Below, in pieces: positions 22,580 to 36,199 of a stretch of DNA of 64,000 nucleotides. Made by a program: the position numbers and the translations under genes. Location: positions 62,001 to 126,000 of the forward strand of contig JARUPY010000548.1 in NCBI GenBank assembly GCA_029817715.1, written 5' to 3'. This DNA is from Melastoma dodecandrum (taxonomy: Eukaryota; Streptophyta; Magnoliopsida; Myrtales; Melastomataceae). The notes beneath the pieces are model-generated. The model saw only the letters and a list, made by a program, of their open reading frames with translations. It was not told the DNA's origin and ran no database searches. Within the stretch, counting starts at the first letter, position 1. Each line of letters opens with the position of its first letter.

Positions 22580-24402
22580 TTGAAAACTCGACATAGCGTC
22601 GCCTAATATTTTAATCACGGGCTGTTAGTCTATACAAGAAGTTAGTTAAATTTTAACCTTAACTTGTCTTGCGGAGAATTCCGGTGCCTTGGATCTTGAT
22701 AACCAGACCATATTCATTTAACCTGCACTCTTTGCCATGTGATCGCATAATTGGGATTGTCTCGCCAAATCTGGTGATGTAGAGGTAAACTGCCCCTCTT
22801 GCTTGCCGTCTAAGTACTGTTCATCTTGTACCCTTTTTCTTAGGCTGGTCGGTCAGATTAGATTTTCACCGTTTTCCCTCAAGTCGTCTCTTCTTCCCCA
22901 CATGGAGGAAGACAGAACCACAGATTTAAAATAACCGGGAAAATGGCGATATCTTTCCATTAGTCAACTACTTACTTCTTTTAATCACTTTGGGGAAGCC
23001 CGCTTTGCTTTGGTGAATGGTTTTTCCATGTGAAGTAAATCTAAGAGGACGGCTTGGTCTGGGAAGTTTCCTATTAACCTTTTCACCTAGACACATTGCC
23101 CAAAGTCTTACAACAATCCATGTATGTCGACAGAAAATACAACCCAAGGACCACAAAGGAAGTAACTGTTGTGCTGTTTGGGGGATGCCATGTACTTTTT
23201 TGGCATGGGGATCTTCAACAAAGTTACCCGTGTGTGAAGAATTCCCATTAGTCCCGTTCCCTTGTGGTTGGAGTGGGATCAGATCATGGTTTTCGGTGGT
23301 GGTGGGTGGATCTTGGAATGAATGGTTTGTGCTGTCTGACTAGGTGATGTTTCAATACAATGGGTTTGCATAATGGGGGGGTGGCATTCGGTGATTGTGA
23401 ACCCGGGGCTGAGGCTGTTTTACGCGATGCTTCAACGAGGGAATCTTCAGGGGACTCTGACACTAAGCATCAGAGGTGGCATTTAATTGGAGAGTTGGGT
23501 AGAGAAGTGATCATTGTGTTCAATCCATGGTGTCCAAGTGAGCAGGATGAGGTGGTGTTTCCCTGGTTTTGGAACGCTGTCTCAATCTCAATCCCCCTGG
23601 GCACACAGTTTTTTGTTTTGGGCTGAAACCGCTGTGATTGGCAATCATTGTCCTTTAGACAAGAAATGCATTGAACTCCACCCAAAGTTATTGCCACTAA
23701 TTTGGTAATGTACTGTTCATGTTTTGTTTAGTTTAAGATCGTGTCCCTGACGTACGATAACGGTGTTGATGGGTCGCCGTTCACCCCGGGAGACGGATCT
23801 GTCCTTTGTGGCCCATCTGAATGGCCCACACATCTTGTAGGCCCATTTTTATGTTCGGTCCATACTGGGCTATCAGAATGGGCAAAATGGTGGGCCTTCA
23901 TGTGGGTCCTCCAACAGCATTGACTTCAATGCTCTCCCTTCGTGACTTCTTTTGTTTCCTTCCAAGGTTATCCTTAAAAGAAAGAGAAGTGTACAAAAAT
24001 GCGTTTAATTTTATAAAAAATATTCATAATTAACTAAATAATTTACACCAACTCGGCCATTTTGATAGTGTTTAATTGGTTGAACCTTTGTTTTTGTATA
24101 TTTAATTAATGTCACGCTTTTAATAAATTCGACAATTCTCAACCTCAAAATTATGTTACGTGAATCACTTCACATGCTTTTCTCGAACGTTGCACATGTC
24201 TTCTTAGACCAAAATAAAACTTCTTTTATATATATAGCTAGTGTTGCGGTGAAAAAAGATACGCATTTTAAATATTTTTAAAATTAAAATTTTGTTTCTC
24301 AATTTTTTTTTTAAATTAATAGTCGGTACAATTCTTATTAAAAAAAAACCCGTGTTCGTGTTCCCTGATGCAGAAGCCATTTCGATCCCCATAATGTCAA
24401 AT
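22580..24402. other. Intergenic region between ACC oxidase and KEA relative
   Basis: About 1.8 kb between divergent genes. A frame at 23360-23626 is open for 88 codons but resembles nothing I know. The last 400 bp are very AT-rich. I see no repeat termini or RNA gene. Confidence 0.4.
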
Positions 24403-24409
24403 TCTGGGT

Positions 24410-24416
24410 TATATAA
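24410..24416 (+). promoter_or_regulatory. Putative TATA box of the KEA relative
   Basis: TATATAA in GGGTTATATAATGCC, some 210-330 bp upstream of the candidate ATGs (24626, 24743). The following CT-rich stretch is typical of plant 5' UTRs. Confidence 0.45.
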
Positions 24417-27400
24417 TGCCATTTTCCATCTCCAAGAGTAACCCCCTTCATTTTCTGTTCGTTTGGTTTTTCCCCGATCACACAACTCCCGCGTACACGT
24501 GGGCTCAAGCTCAGCGCGTGGGTCTTCGTCCGGCATCGACTCCCTCCTTCCCTCCCTCCCTCATCAACTTTTTACTTTTACTACTCCACTTTCCCCGACC
24601 CCCGCAACTACCTTCACTCCCCGTAATGGCCTCCCTTCTGGGGAGCTCTCCGTCCACCGACCTACGACGGCGTCCTTACCTCCCGCCGTGCGAGGATAGG
24701 GAGGGTTTAGTAGTCCAGCGGAGGGTCCTCAGTTCCCGCACAATGAGGACTCGAGGATCCTCCTCCGTTTTGGTCCCATCGTTAATGATGTTCGGGGTCC
24801 TTGTTTCTGTTCTTCTGTTGTCGACGGAGGTGCGCGTTGTGGTTGGAGAAGACACGATGGAGATGACCATTAAGGGTGAGGGAGGCTCCTAGGAAGCGCA
24901 GGACGGTGCCGCCGAGACCAACGCCACCACTACGAGATCTGATAAGGAGGACAGCTTCGCCGACATGATTGATCGCGCCTTGGAGGAGTTCACCGAGAAC
25001 GAGCAGAGTGAAGGCAGCGTTTGTTAGATCTGATAGGGTTTGTGGATGGATGTGGTGAGGTCTGAGGTCAGGACTAGGGTGGAACGCAGGATAATTTGCT
25101 TTGCCGCCTAGTGTTTCGTAATAAATTGATAGATTCCTTCTAGTCTGATGGTGTGTCCGAGTTGATTTGGAAAGCAATGTGGGCGGATTAGGTCATTTTA
25201 ACTCAGTTTCAGGCATTCAATAAGTTTGTGTAATCTTAGATAATCTGTATTTGGAAGGGAGTTTCACCTTTCACGTGGGTTTTTGTGTGTCTTACATTAC
25301 ACTCTTTTTAGGAAGAGTGAACCTCTGTTATAAGTGTCTAGTTTGAGATGTATCTGGTGCCTCATTAGTAAAAATAGAAGGGATCCATTGATTGCTCCAT
25401 TTACTTAAATTTCATATAAACAATGCACAGGGCCATGCTTTGTAACTAGGATTTTGCTAATCTGATATGTGTTACATCAGCTGCTGATTCTGGAAGCTTC
25501 AATAACAGCGTTGCTGGCAACAGGTTAGTTCTAGCTAATTATAGACCAAGTAAATTGCTGGAGTAGATGTTACTTTCTAATTGCTATGCATGTTTGTCGT
25601 ACTATTGCTGGTCTCTTTAGAAAGGAGGGTCAACGGGTTGATAATAAGATCCATTCCTAGTTCTTTATTATGCGCTCTCTTGGGAGTGGTAAGTGCATTT
25701 TTTAGTGGAGTGAAGAATATTATTTGGTTTGCCATTATATGTAGATTGAGATTGGAGAACATGTGGTAGATGAATTCGTTAAATTTTGGAAAGTAATGTA
25801 TGGAGGTCAGATCCAAGTAGCTGAGACTCCTGTCAATGCGAAAAGGCTAGAGTGTTATTGCTGTGGTTTTTGGAAGTATGATGGTTATTATTCGGAAATA
25901 GTAGCCTGAAATTGGATAGAAAACCTAAATACTCATTCTGATGTCTGCTACTTTGGTGCTTTTATTTCTCTTCCGATTGGCCATGGAATGTTCTTTTTGC
26001 ATGCTGAATACCCCTACTGTTCTACCGGGCAGTTCTGGAAACTGTTGCAAGAGTAAAGACGAAGAAAAATGAAACCAAGGAAGATAAGTAAGTGTCCATT
26101 GCATGTTGCCAAGATAAAATGATATTCTTTAGTATCATTTTATTTGAGCATTTAGCTGAAAATTTTCCCGGTAATTTTATTTGCCATTGGTTTCAACTCT
26201 TCTACCAGATCATTTCAGTTGCATACTGTTTTCAACTTGGATAGTGAGAATTGTGCCGAAGATACACCAATGTTGATAGATCGCAAGGTATCTTTCATTT
26301 TCAAGAATCGAGCCAAGTTCTCCTTTACTATAGCCATACCTTTTCAGCCTCTTGATCAGTAATGCACTGGTATGAGATTGTATTCTTCCAGAAGGTTGAT
26401 TGATGCTTAACGTGTTGCAAATATTTCAGGACAATGTGTTCATCATATCTAATCCAAAGTCAAAATATTCAGTATTGCAGCTTGATTTAAGGTTCCGGCA
26501 CAACCTGATGTATTACACCTGTCTAAACTGTGAAGAATTGTTGGCTTGTTTGACATTGGAAATGTTATTTTGACAGATTGATATCTGATCTTGTCGTTGT
26601 CATCGTCTCCGCAACTTGTGGCGGCATTGCATTTGCTTTTGCTGGACAGCTGGTGTGCTTCATCATATTTAAAATCATTTAAGATTATTTATGATTATTT
26701 TTGGTGCATCCTGTGTTGACGTTTCTCAAATTTAAATATCCAATTGTTAGCCATGATGAATTCACCGTGTAATGTGGCTTACAACACTTGTCCTTGAAGT
26801 TTTTGGTCTTCCTGAACTTTGTAGGTGATTACGGGATATCTGCCGGTCGGGTTGTCAGTGAAATGGTGCAAGTATGTCGCTCTTATCTCTCTCGGGTTGC
26901 TATTATTGTTTGTGTGTGTACTTTATTTTGCCGTATCTCTGTGCTCTTCATACTCTTAAATCTTTACAAGAGCAATCATGCCCTTACCCTAGTAATTTAT
27001 GTGCCCTTGGTACATACTTCTGTTGAGCTGTCAACTTTCAATGGATATATTTTGAAACTTAGGGGATATCTTGAACTGTTCAGAGGAAAGTCGGAGCAAG
27101 TAACAACTCATTTATCTGTTTTGCTTTGTCTTTGAGAAATCTGACACATGAATGATCTGATAGATTGAGGCTTTCCCATAAACATTTCCCTTTTACCAGT
27201 TCAGAATACTTTATTATCCGATGCACATATTGGTTGTATCTGAAATCAAAAAAGTATGTCAAGAATGGGAATCTCGATTTTTTATCTGGAATTCCCTTCT
27301 CTGGTATCATCGTAGTTGTTTCATTTTGAATTTCTGGTGCTCATTATTTTCTGTATCAATTGTCCTTTTTCTTACTCTTATATTTGTTTCTGTTCCCGGT

Positions 27401-30400
27401 TACAGGTAGAAACGGTTGCTCAATTTGGAGTAATTTTTCTTCTATTTGCCCTTGGCCTTGAGTTCTCCACCACAAAGGTGGGTAAACTTTCATTCACCGT
27501 TATTGCTATGGTTTATCTGTTATTGGCCTTTTCTGCTTCATATAAGTCCTTTCTTTGATACGAATAGCTCCTTTGTCAATATACAGCTACGGATTGTCAG
27601 AGCGGTAGCAGTTTTGGGTGGTCTTCTTCAGATTCTTCTTTTTATGTGCTTAAGTGGGATAACCGCCTCGGTACGTGGTGCAAGATTATGAGTCAATTTT
27701 CTGTTTCGGTAGCACATTTATTTATTTTGTTTGGTGACGGTGCCCATCAATCTCAATTGAATGATTCTTTCAGTTTGAGTAATGTCTACTTCACATGTAC
27801 TGCACCTTGCCGGATACTTTGATTGCATAGTATTTCCTTTCATTTTGATTTAATATTGACCCATTGAGATGACTTATTGACTGTCTCTCGTGCAGTTATG
27901 TGGTGGTAAACCTTCAGAGGGGGTATTTGTTGGTGCATTCCTGTCAGTGTCTTCGACAGCTGTGGTAATTGTTCTTTTCTGTGTTGTACCTTTACAATGT
28001 TGTGTCACGGGGTGTGCATTTCTGTTAGTTTTATTATCGGTTCTTAATTCTTTTAGGAGAATATTATTTCGACTGTTTTACTTGAATTTTGGCTGAGTTA
28101 ATTGCTTTATGAGTAGCCATCATGAGTTATACTAAATTTCACTAGTCTTCCTTTATTCAGTTTGGCTGAACTAATCTACCAAAAAATGCTAGAGCTGAAT
28201 AAGAAAGTCGTGCATTATTGGAGCCTGATTAGTCCTTAGTCGCTCTGGAAATGACAAATGAGGATAAGCTGTTGATATAGCTCTCAATATGTATCTTATA
28301 ATATTTGTCCTCTATCAGCCTCACTTTTGTTGGAGTACTATTGTTTTCTTGTACCTTTTATCACCTTTCTTGATTTTTCTCATGTACAGATCTCTTTCGT
28401 TTTACGATCGTGTCTTTTAGTTAGATTAACTATCTATGAAGTGTCAGAGACTAGTCTTGAACGACTATCATTCATATTTGATAATCAGCTTGCTTTGTTT
28501 TCCATGGAATCATCTCCTTTGTACTCGTGTTTCAGCTGACATGCTGTGTCTGTTAGCTATGACTTACGTTTCACTGGCCTTGTTTTGGTGTAGGTTTTAA
28601 AATTTTTAATGGAAAGAAATAGTATGAGTGCACTTCATGGACAGGTTACTATTGGAACCCTGATCTTGCAGGTACTGTAATGTTTGTGCTCTTATTATGA
28701 CTTGATCTATCTGTTGCTCATTCCCCACGTTAGCTTCTCTTTCTCGCAGGATTGTGCTGTGGGATAATTGTTTGCTTTGCTTCCTGTACTTGGTGGTACT
28801 TCAGGTGTTCTTCAGGGAGTAATGTACATGACAAAATCGTACGTATGATTTTCTTCTCTCTCAATCTCCACTAGTTGATTGCATTTAAGATTGTGCAATC
28901 TCCTGCTTATGTGGCTCCTAAATTCAGTACGATGCAGTGTAGTTCAAGTAAATGATATGATATTAAAAGGTCCCTATTTGTGTCATATTTGTTATGATAG
29001 ATGAAGTCTAATTTTGTATCTCCTTTCTAACCTAGGTTGGTGGTTTTAGTGGCATTCTTGGCTGTTTTGTCAATTTTATCACGAACCTGTGTGCCTTGGT
29101 TCTTGAAACTGATGATCAGCCCCTCATCCCAGGCGAGTTAAGCTCTCTAATACCATTTTCTCATTTTTTTTGCTCCTGCTACTAACGCAAGTATTTTACA
29201 GACAAATGAACTTTACCAATTGGCCTCCGTGGCGTTCTGCCTTCTTGTTGCATGGGTATGATTTATTCTCCTCTCTTCTTATATCTAGGAATGGTGTGAG
29301 GGATGCGAACGAACAAGATGTTTTGACAGAGGGCCGGATGTTTTGACTGGAGCTTGGCTAATGTGTTTCATTTTGATTTACCCCGTGACCACAAGTTTGG
29401 ATTACCTATTTCATGCTATAGTTTTATAATATCAAATGTTTCTTGGGATCAGTGTAATGACAAGTTGGGTTTGAGCCTTCAACTGGGTTTTTTTGCCGCG
29501 GGAGTAATGATATCGACAATAGACCTAGCTAAGCATACACTTGAGCAAGTATGTTCTTTTTCTTGATGAGTTTTTGGCTAGATTTCATCTGTTATTGCCT
29601 TCTTTCTTTTGGACGCTTGAAAAGCTGGTCCTTTCTTGAAATTTCTGTTTTGGGTTTGTGGTTGGATGGAGTAGGGTGATTGTTTGCTCTTTGGATTAGG
29701 ACCATGAGCTTGTCTTGTTTGATTCCCACTGGATTTTAAAACCAGTCTTTGCATTTCAAAAGCCTATTTCCAACACCAATGACAAGTAATCATGCTACCA
29801 AGCCTCTAAGATTGGTTATCCAAAGTTGTGACTCTTGGCATTGTATAAAACAAGCTTCCCTAACTCAGGTTCTCTTGAAGTCATACAAATGAAAATACTT
29901 GAGACAATTTGCGGCAGTGTCTTTCTTCTTCATCTCCTTTGTTGGTAGTTCTGTAATCCTACAAGGGGCATTGTGCCATTAACTGTTTTCATATCAGTAT
30001 TGTCCATTAGCTTTATTTAACTGCATAAAAGTAACTTCTAATCTTCTAATATTTTTTTACTCAACTCTTTTTCAGGTGGAACCCATCCGAAACTTCTTTG
30101 CTGCCCTTTTTCTTGCCAGCATTGGGATGTTAATACATATTCATTTTCTTTGGAATCACGTTGATATATTGGTAGCTTCTGTTTTACTAGTCATTGTTAT
30201 TAAAACTACCGTAGTGGCCACTGTCGTGAAAGGATTTGGCTACAGCAACAAGACTTCACTTCTTGTAAGTGGTCCTTTTTTTGGGGTTTTGTTTTTGAAT
30301 GATCCTTAACAAGCTTTGGGTCAATAGGATTCATCCCTCCTGTCATTACATTATTGCTCTTTCTTTGCCAAAATTGCTCTCCCGTCTGATGTCTCTAAGA

Positions 30401-31314
30401 ATGGCTGTGTTGGCAGGTGGGAATGTCCCTAGCACAGATTGGAGAATTTGCTTTTGTTCTTCTCAATCGTGCATCTAATCTCCAAATTATTGAGGTACCC
30501 GAAAAATGAAAAGCAGCTTCCTCATTTTCTGCTCAGCAATGGTTTTACATCTAGAATTTCTGCATTTTGACATATTTGTGATGTGGGCCAATTGAAGGAA
30601 TAAGGAATATTTTAGTATTTTGGAGCTGGGTATCATTTGTTGGGTTTCATCATTCCTCGCTAATGACTCATCCAGCGTCTCTCAAAAAAATTGATTTAAG
30701 ATGCAGTATTTCACCTACTTTTGCTCTGGAGTTTTGAGGCAGGAAAAGAGATGCAACAAGAAAAAGTGTATAATTGTTTTCGCCTGGGGATTTCCACAAA
30801 GTTTTGTAGGCATAGCATGACCCATGCAATAAAATATATACTTTACTCACCTCTCATCTTGCTAGTCAACTAATTAGAGTTTTTTTAATCTTGTGTCCAG
30901 GGTAAATTGTACTTGTTGCTACTCGGTACAACAGCCCTCAGCTTGGTATGTGTGCCTCCTTTTTCACATTCTGATGTCTTATCATTTGGGGTTTTTCATT
31001 TATTTAACTGGTAGTATTCGACTATGCAGTTGACTATGTGCCTCCTGAGCGGTTGTGACTCGAGAGACTCTGTAGTTTCTCTCCAACAGACCGCTTGAGC
31101 ATGTGTTTTCTCTAGCTTACAGTTGACACTGAACTTAGTGTCCCTAGAAGATATATTGATTTTCCATGGTCTAAATAAATCTAGAGATATGCCATGAAAC
31201 CTGGACATGATTCTCCATCATGCTAAAGGCAAGCCTCTTTGTAGGTGACAACTCCTTTGCTCTTCAAGCTGATCCCAGCAGTAATACATTTAGTAGTTCT
31301 ACTGGCGTGGTTCT

Positions 31315-31514
31315 TGTTGGAAGTAATTGGATAAGTTGTAAATAGATTAGGAAAGTTGTTATCAGTGATTTGGTGTCCTAATTTTCAGCTAATATGTTAG
31401 GAAACTTTGGATTTTGTATTATCCTTTAGGTGAAATCTTGTATTAATCTTTTGTATATATATTCTTAGTCGTATAATGAAAAATGAGTGAAGTCTTCTCA
31501 AATTCTTCTTTTCA
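31315..31514 (+). repeat. 5' LTR of the KEA-inserted copia element
   Basis: 200 bp, TGTTGG...TTTTCA. Differs from the 3' copy by several substitutions and small indels, including an extra CCTTCTT-like stretch in the 3' copy. Confidence 0.92.
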
Positions 31515-31566
31515 CGTGGTATCAGAGCTACGATCCTAAAAGCTGTTTGTTTTTTTTTTTTCTTCG

Positions 31567-34500
31567 ATGAATAATAGTGATATCTCTGAAAGGTTTGAAA
31601 GAGAACCAACCCTATCTTCACTGCTACATGATTCTCCCTTCCAACATATCAACGAGAAGTTGAATGGAAAAAATTACAGACGTTGGGCGCAAAATGTACG
31701 TCTGGTTCTCATGGAAAAAGAGAAATTCGGATATGTGGATGGAAGTTATCCTCAACCTCCAGAGACGGAACCCAGAAGTCGACAGAGGTGGACGGCTGAA
31801 AATTCCATGATAATGGCCTGGTTGATCAGTTCGATGCATCCAAGTATTGGTAATACGTTCATGTTTCTTCATACTGCTAAAGAAATTTGGGATTCAACTC
31901 AGAAGGCTTACTCAGATGCCGAAGATATTGCACAAGTCTTTGACATAAAAGTTCGACTCTGGGAAGCACGACAATGGAGTCGCGATGTTACTGAATACTA
32001 CTTAGAGATTGTCACGCTTTGGCAATAGCTGGATTCGCGAACAGATGATTGTTGGGCATGTACTCAGGACGCATTACTTTACCGACAAAAGGTGAACCAA
32101 GAAAGGGTGTTCGAATTTCTTGCTGGTCTTGATCGTTCCTTTGATGATGTCCGAAGCTGACTCCTAGGTCGACGACCTTTCCCAGTTCTTGATGATGTGT
32201 TCGGAGAAGTTCGTCGTGAGGTGACACGGCGCAAGGTGATGCTTAATGCTCCTATAGAATCTCCAGTTGGCTCTCTTGACTCCACGGCCTTTGCAACTTA
32301 GAAAGGAGGAAACTTAACAGTGTCTCGCAGCAGTTCCGGGCCTGGGAATTCCTCAAATTCATTTGGCCGACAACGCCCGTACTGCGATCACTGCAAAAGA
32401 GTGGGTCACACTAGGCAAACGTGTTGGGTATTGCATGGGAAGCCGCCGAACTGGAAGCCCGGACGTGTAGAAGGTGCCAGTAGCCATCAATCTTCAAGTA
32501 GTGGTCTCAATTCTGTAGTAGAGGACAATAAGCAACCATATGGTACATCTCCTCTAAATCTGAGTGAGGAGCAGCTACAACAACTTGCAACCATAGTATC
32601 TGGCATGCAAAGATCCTCTAGCGCAAGTTCAGATTCCAATCCTCAAGCTCCATCTGAATCGTATGCTTCTGTTGCCCAAGGTACATATCTCTCTAGTGCC
32701 TTAACTGCAACATCACAGCTGCAGTGGATTATAGACTCAAGCGCATCGGACCACATGACAAATAAACGAGATTTGTTCTCTGAATATAAATTCTTCCTCT
32801 TGATAGTCGAAGAATCAGAGTAGCTAATGGTGATTGGGTGTCAATTGTGGGTATTGGAACCATAAAACCAACCAAGGAGTTGATTTTACATGATGTCCTT
32901 CATGTTCCTTTCTTGTCATTTAGCTTACTGTCTATATGTAAACTCACTCGAGATAATCATTGTAAGACTACTTTCAACTCTATTGGTTGTGTTTTTCAGG
33001 AGGAACCTTCGGGGAAGGTGATTGGCACTGATGAAGTTGTTGATGGGTTATATTATCTTAGTATGGATGTCAAGAATACACCTAATCTTCTGCAACCTCT
33101 ACATCTTCCGTAGCCACATTTGATCTATTGCATGCTTGCCTTGGTCATCCCAGTTCTACATACTTGCTCAAACTATTTCCAAATGTTTCCTTACCATCCA
33201 ACTTTCATTGTGAAGCATGTGAGTTTGCTAAACACCATCGTCAATCTCTACCGTCTAGAGTTTATACACCAAGTGCACCTTTTGTCCTAGTTCATAGTGA
33301 TGTTTGGGGTCCTTCAAAGATACCTAATAGGAATAATGTAGTGTGGTTTGTCACGTTCATTGATGACCACACTAGAGTTTGTTGGGTCTATTTACTCAAG
33401 TCCAAGTCAGATGTACTCTCTTCTTTCATTCAATTCCATGCAATGATAAAAACTCAATTTCATGCAACTCTCAAGGTCTTGCGTTCTGATAATGGTGCTG
33501 AATATCAAAATCATTCATTTAATTCCTATCTTACATTATATAGGATTGTTCACCAAACTTCATGTGTATACACACCTCAACAAAATGGGGTAGCTGAGAG
33601 GAAAAATAGACATATCTTAGAGGTGGCACGTGCACTTATGTTTGCCCGACATGTTCCTTCTTACTATTGGGGAGATGCTGTTTTGACTGCTACTCACTTG
33701 ATAAATAGAATGCCTAGCAAAGTCTTATCGTTCCTTAATCCCATTTGTTCTCTACAAAAAGTTTATCCATACTATTTGTCTTCTTCACTTGCTCTTCGTG
33801 TTTTTGGATGTGTTGCCTATGTTCATCTTCAACCTCAGTCTAAATTACATCCAAGAGCACTCTGTTGTATCTTTCTTGGATATTCGACTACCCAGAAAGG
33901 TTTTGTCTGTTATTCTCCAGCTTATCAACAAAGGTATGTCTCGATCCATGTTACTTTTCAAGAACATCTATCCTTTTATTATTCCCATCCAAGCCAAGGG
34001 GAGAATTCAACAGAGAATGACTTGTTTGGGAACTCGGAATGGTTTGTTAGTAATGCAGACAAACCAAACAACATGATCCCGAGTCTACCAGACAACCCGA
34101 TCTCTGTTCTACCAGACAACCTGAGTCTTCTCCCAAACAACTCGAGCCTACTAGAAAACCCACCAAGTCAACCTGAATCTCTCCAATCACAGACTCCTTT
34201 AGCCACTCCTGAACCTGCTGTATAGCCTACAACAAACATTCAGGTGTATTCTCGACGTCCACGAAAGGGAGAACCTGATTGTCAAACTGATGCAGAAACA
34301 TCACACATTCCCGATCTTCCTCCCGATACTGAGCTGGATCTTCCGATTGCATTACGAAAAAAGCCACGCTTATGTACACAACATCCAATAGAGAGGTTTG
34401 TGTCTTATGCTGGTTTATCTAATTCATATAGATCGTACATTGTTAATCTTGACAGGGAAGAAGTTCTTAGAGATATACAGTCAGCTCTAAGGAATCCTAA

Positions 34501-35920
34501 ATGGAAGCAGGCTGTTTTGGAGGAGATATCTGATCTCCATAAAGTAGATACATGGGAGATAGTTGATCTACCCAAGGGGAAGAAACCTATAGGTTGCAAG
34601 TGGGCATTTACGGTAAAGTATAGAGCTGATGGTACAGTAGAAAGGTACAAGGCAAGATTAGTGGCAAAGGGGTTTACCCAAACATATGGAATTGACTACA
34701 ATGAGACTTTTGCTCCTGTTGCCAAGTTGAATTCTATCCGCGTCTTATTATCTATTGCTGTTAATCTTGATTGGTCATTACACCAGTTAGATATCAAGAA
34801 TGCTTTTCTAAATGGGAGTCTCGAAGAGGAAGTATATATGACCATTCCACTGGGATTTGTGAATGATGTAGAAGGCAAAGTTTGTAGACTGAAAAAATCA
34901 CTCTATGGTTTAAAACAATCACCCAGAGCTTGGTTCAACAGGTTCACTCGAGTCCTCAAAGGAGCAAATTATATTCAGTCTCATTCAGATCACACACTAT
35001 TTCACAAACTCAAAGATGGTAAGAAGACCATCTTAATTGTATAAGTGGATGATATTATTATTACAGGGGATGATACATGTGAAATTGAGATACTAAAACA
35101 GATGATAGACAGGGAGTTTGAGGTCAAGGATTTAGGGAAATTGAAGTATTTCCTTGGGACGTAAGTGGCTCGTTCTGAGGTTGGAATTTGCATTAATCAG
35201 AGGATGTATATACTCGAACTGCTATCTGAAGCTGGGATGCTTGGGTGTAAACCAGCGACTACACCAATGGAGTGTGGGGGAGTGATATTTCAAGAAACTG
35301 ATAATCAAATAGACAGGGAAAGATATTAGAGATTAGTCGGTAAACTTATTTATCTTTCACTTACTAGACCAGACATTGCATTCCCTGTGAGTGTTGTTAG
35401 CCAATATATGCATGCACCGAAGAAAGGACATTTAGATGCAGTATACAGAATTTTGAGATATTTAAAGAGTAGCCCGGGAAAAGGTCTTCTGTTCACTAAA
35501 GGAAGTCAGAGGTCAATAGAGGTTTATACTGATGCTGATTGGGCAGGGTCCAAAACCGACAGAAGGTCTACTACTGGGTATTGCAGCTTTGTTTGGGGAA
35601 ATATGGTTACTTGGCGTAGTAAGAAACAATCTGTTGTTGCACGTAGTAGTGCAGCAGCTGAGTTTCGAGCTTTAGCTCATGGTATATGTGAAGGGCTGTG
35701 GTTAAGGAAGTTGATGTGCGAGTTGAAGCTTGAAGTTCAAGGTTCAATTCAGATGTTTTGTAATAATAAAGATGCACTTAATATTGCTCAGAATCCAGTA
35801 CAACATGATCGGACAAAGCATGTGAAGATCAACCGTCACTTCATCAAAGAGAAGGTAGAAGCAAAGGATGGTTTGTGTCTACAGAAGAGTAGACTGCCGA
35901 TATCTTCACAAAAGGGCTGA
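31567..35920 (+). pseudogene. copia gag-pol, multiply interrupted
   Basis: Order gag, protease, integrase, reverse transcriptase, RNase H shows Ty1/copia. Gag starts MNNSDISERFE with GKNYRRWAQNVRLVL; stops include TAG 32026-32028. The zinc knuckle is CDHCKRVGHTRQTC. The protease site reads WIIDSSASDHMT, where DSGAS is usual. Integrase: CEACEFAKHHR, VHSDVWGPS, RSDNGAEYQ, PQQNGVAERKN. Reverse transcriptase: [17 protein letters not shown] and LDIKNAFLNG; the catalytic YVDD motif is hit by TAA (35042-35044), leaving VDDIIITGDD. RNase H: YTDADWAGSKTDRRSTTG. Further stops or shifts lie near 32157, 32300, 32820, 34223 and 35328. No functional product. Confidence 0.92.
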
Positions 35921-35992
35921 ATAAGAAATTGTTCGATTACTTCCTAATCAAGTTGAATATGATTGACATCTTTGATCCAACTTGAGGAGAAG

Positions 35993-36199
35993 TGTTGGAA
36001 GTAATTGGATAAGTTGTAAATAGATTAGGAAAGTTATTATCAGTGATTTGGTGTTCTAATTTTCAGCTAATATGTTAGGAAACTTTGGATTTTGTATTAT
36101 CTTTAGGAGAAATCTTGTATTAATCTTTTGTATGTATATTCTTAGTCGTATAATGAAAAATGAGTGAAGTTTTCCTTCTTTCTCAAATTCTTCTTTTCA
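35993..36199 (+). repeat. 3' LTR of the KEA-inserted copia element
   Basis: 207 bp partner of 31315-31514, ending directly before the resumed KEA coding sequence (GCCCCTGACAATACG). Confidence 0.92.

Larger units (their letters stand above)
31315..36199 (+). mobile_element. Ty1/copia retrotransposon inside a KEA coding exon
   Basis: 4.9 kb, with 200-bp and 207-bp LTRs (31315-31514; 35993-36199) beginning TGTTGGAAGT and ending TTCTTTTCA. A tRNA-Met primer site TGGTATCAGAGC starts 3 bases after the 5' LTR, and a polypurine tract GAGGAGAAG abuts the 3' LTR. It separates KEA codons for ...LLAWF from those for PDNTVE. The expected 5-bp target duplication is not visible (GTTCT against ACGCC), so one flank was altered after insertion. 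Multiple internal stops show it is dead. Confidence 0.93.
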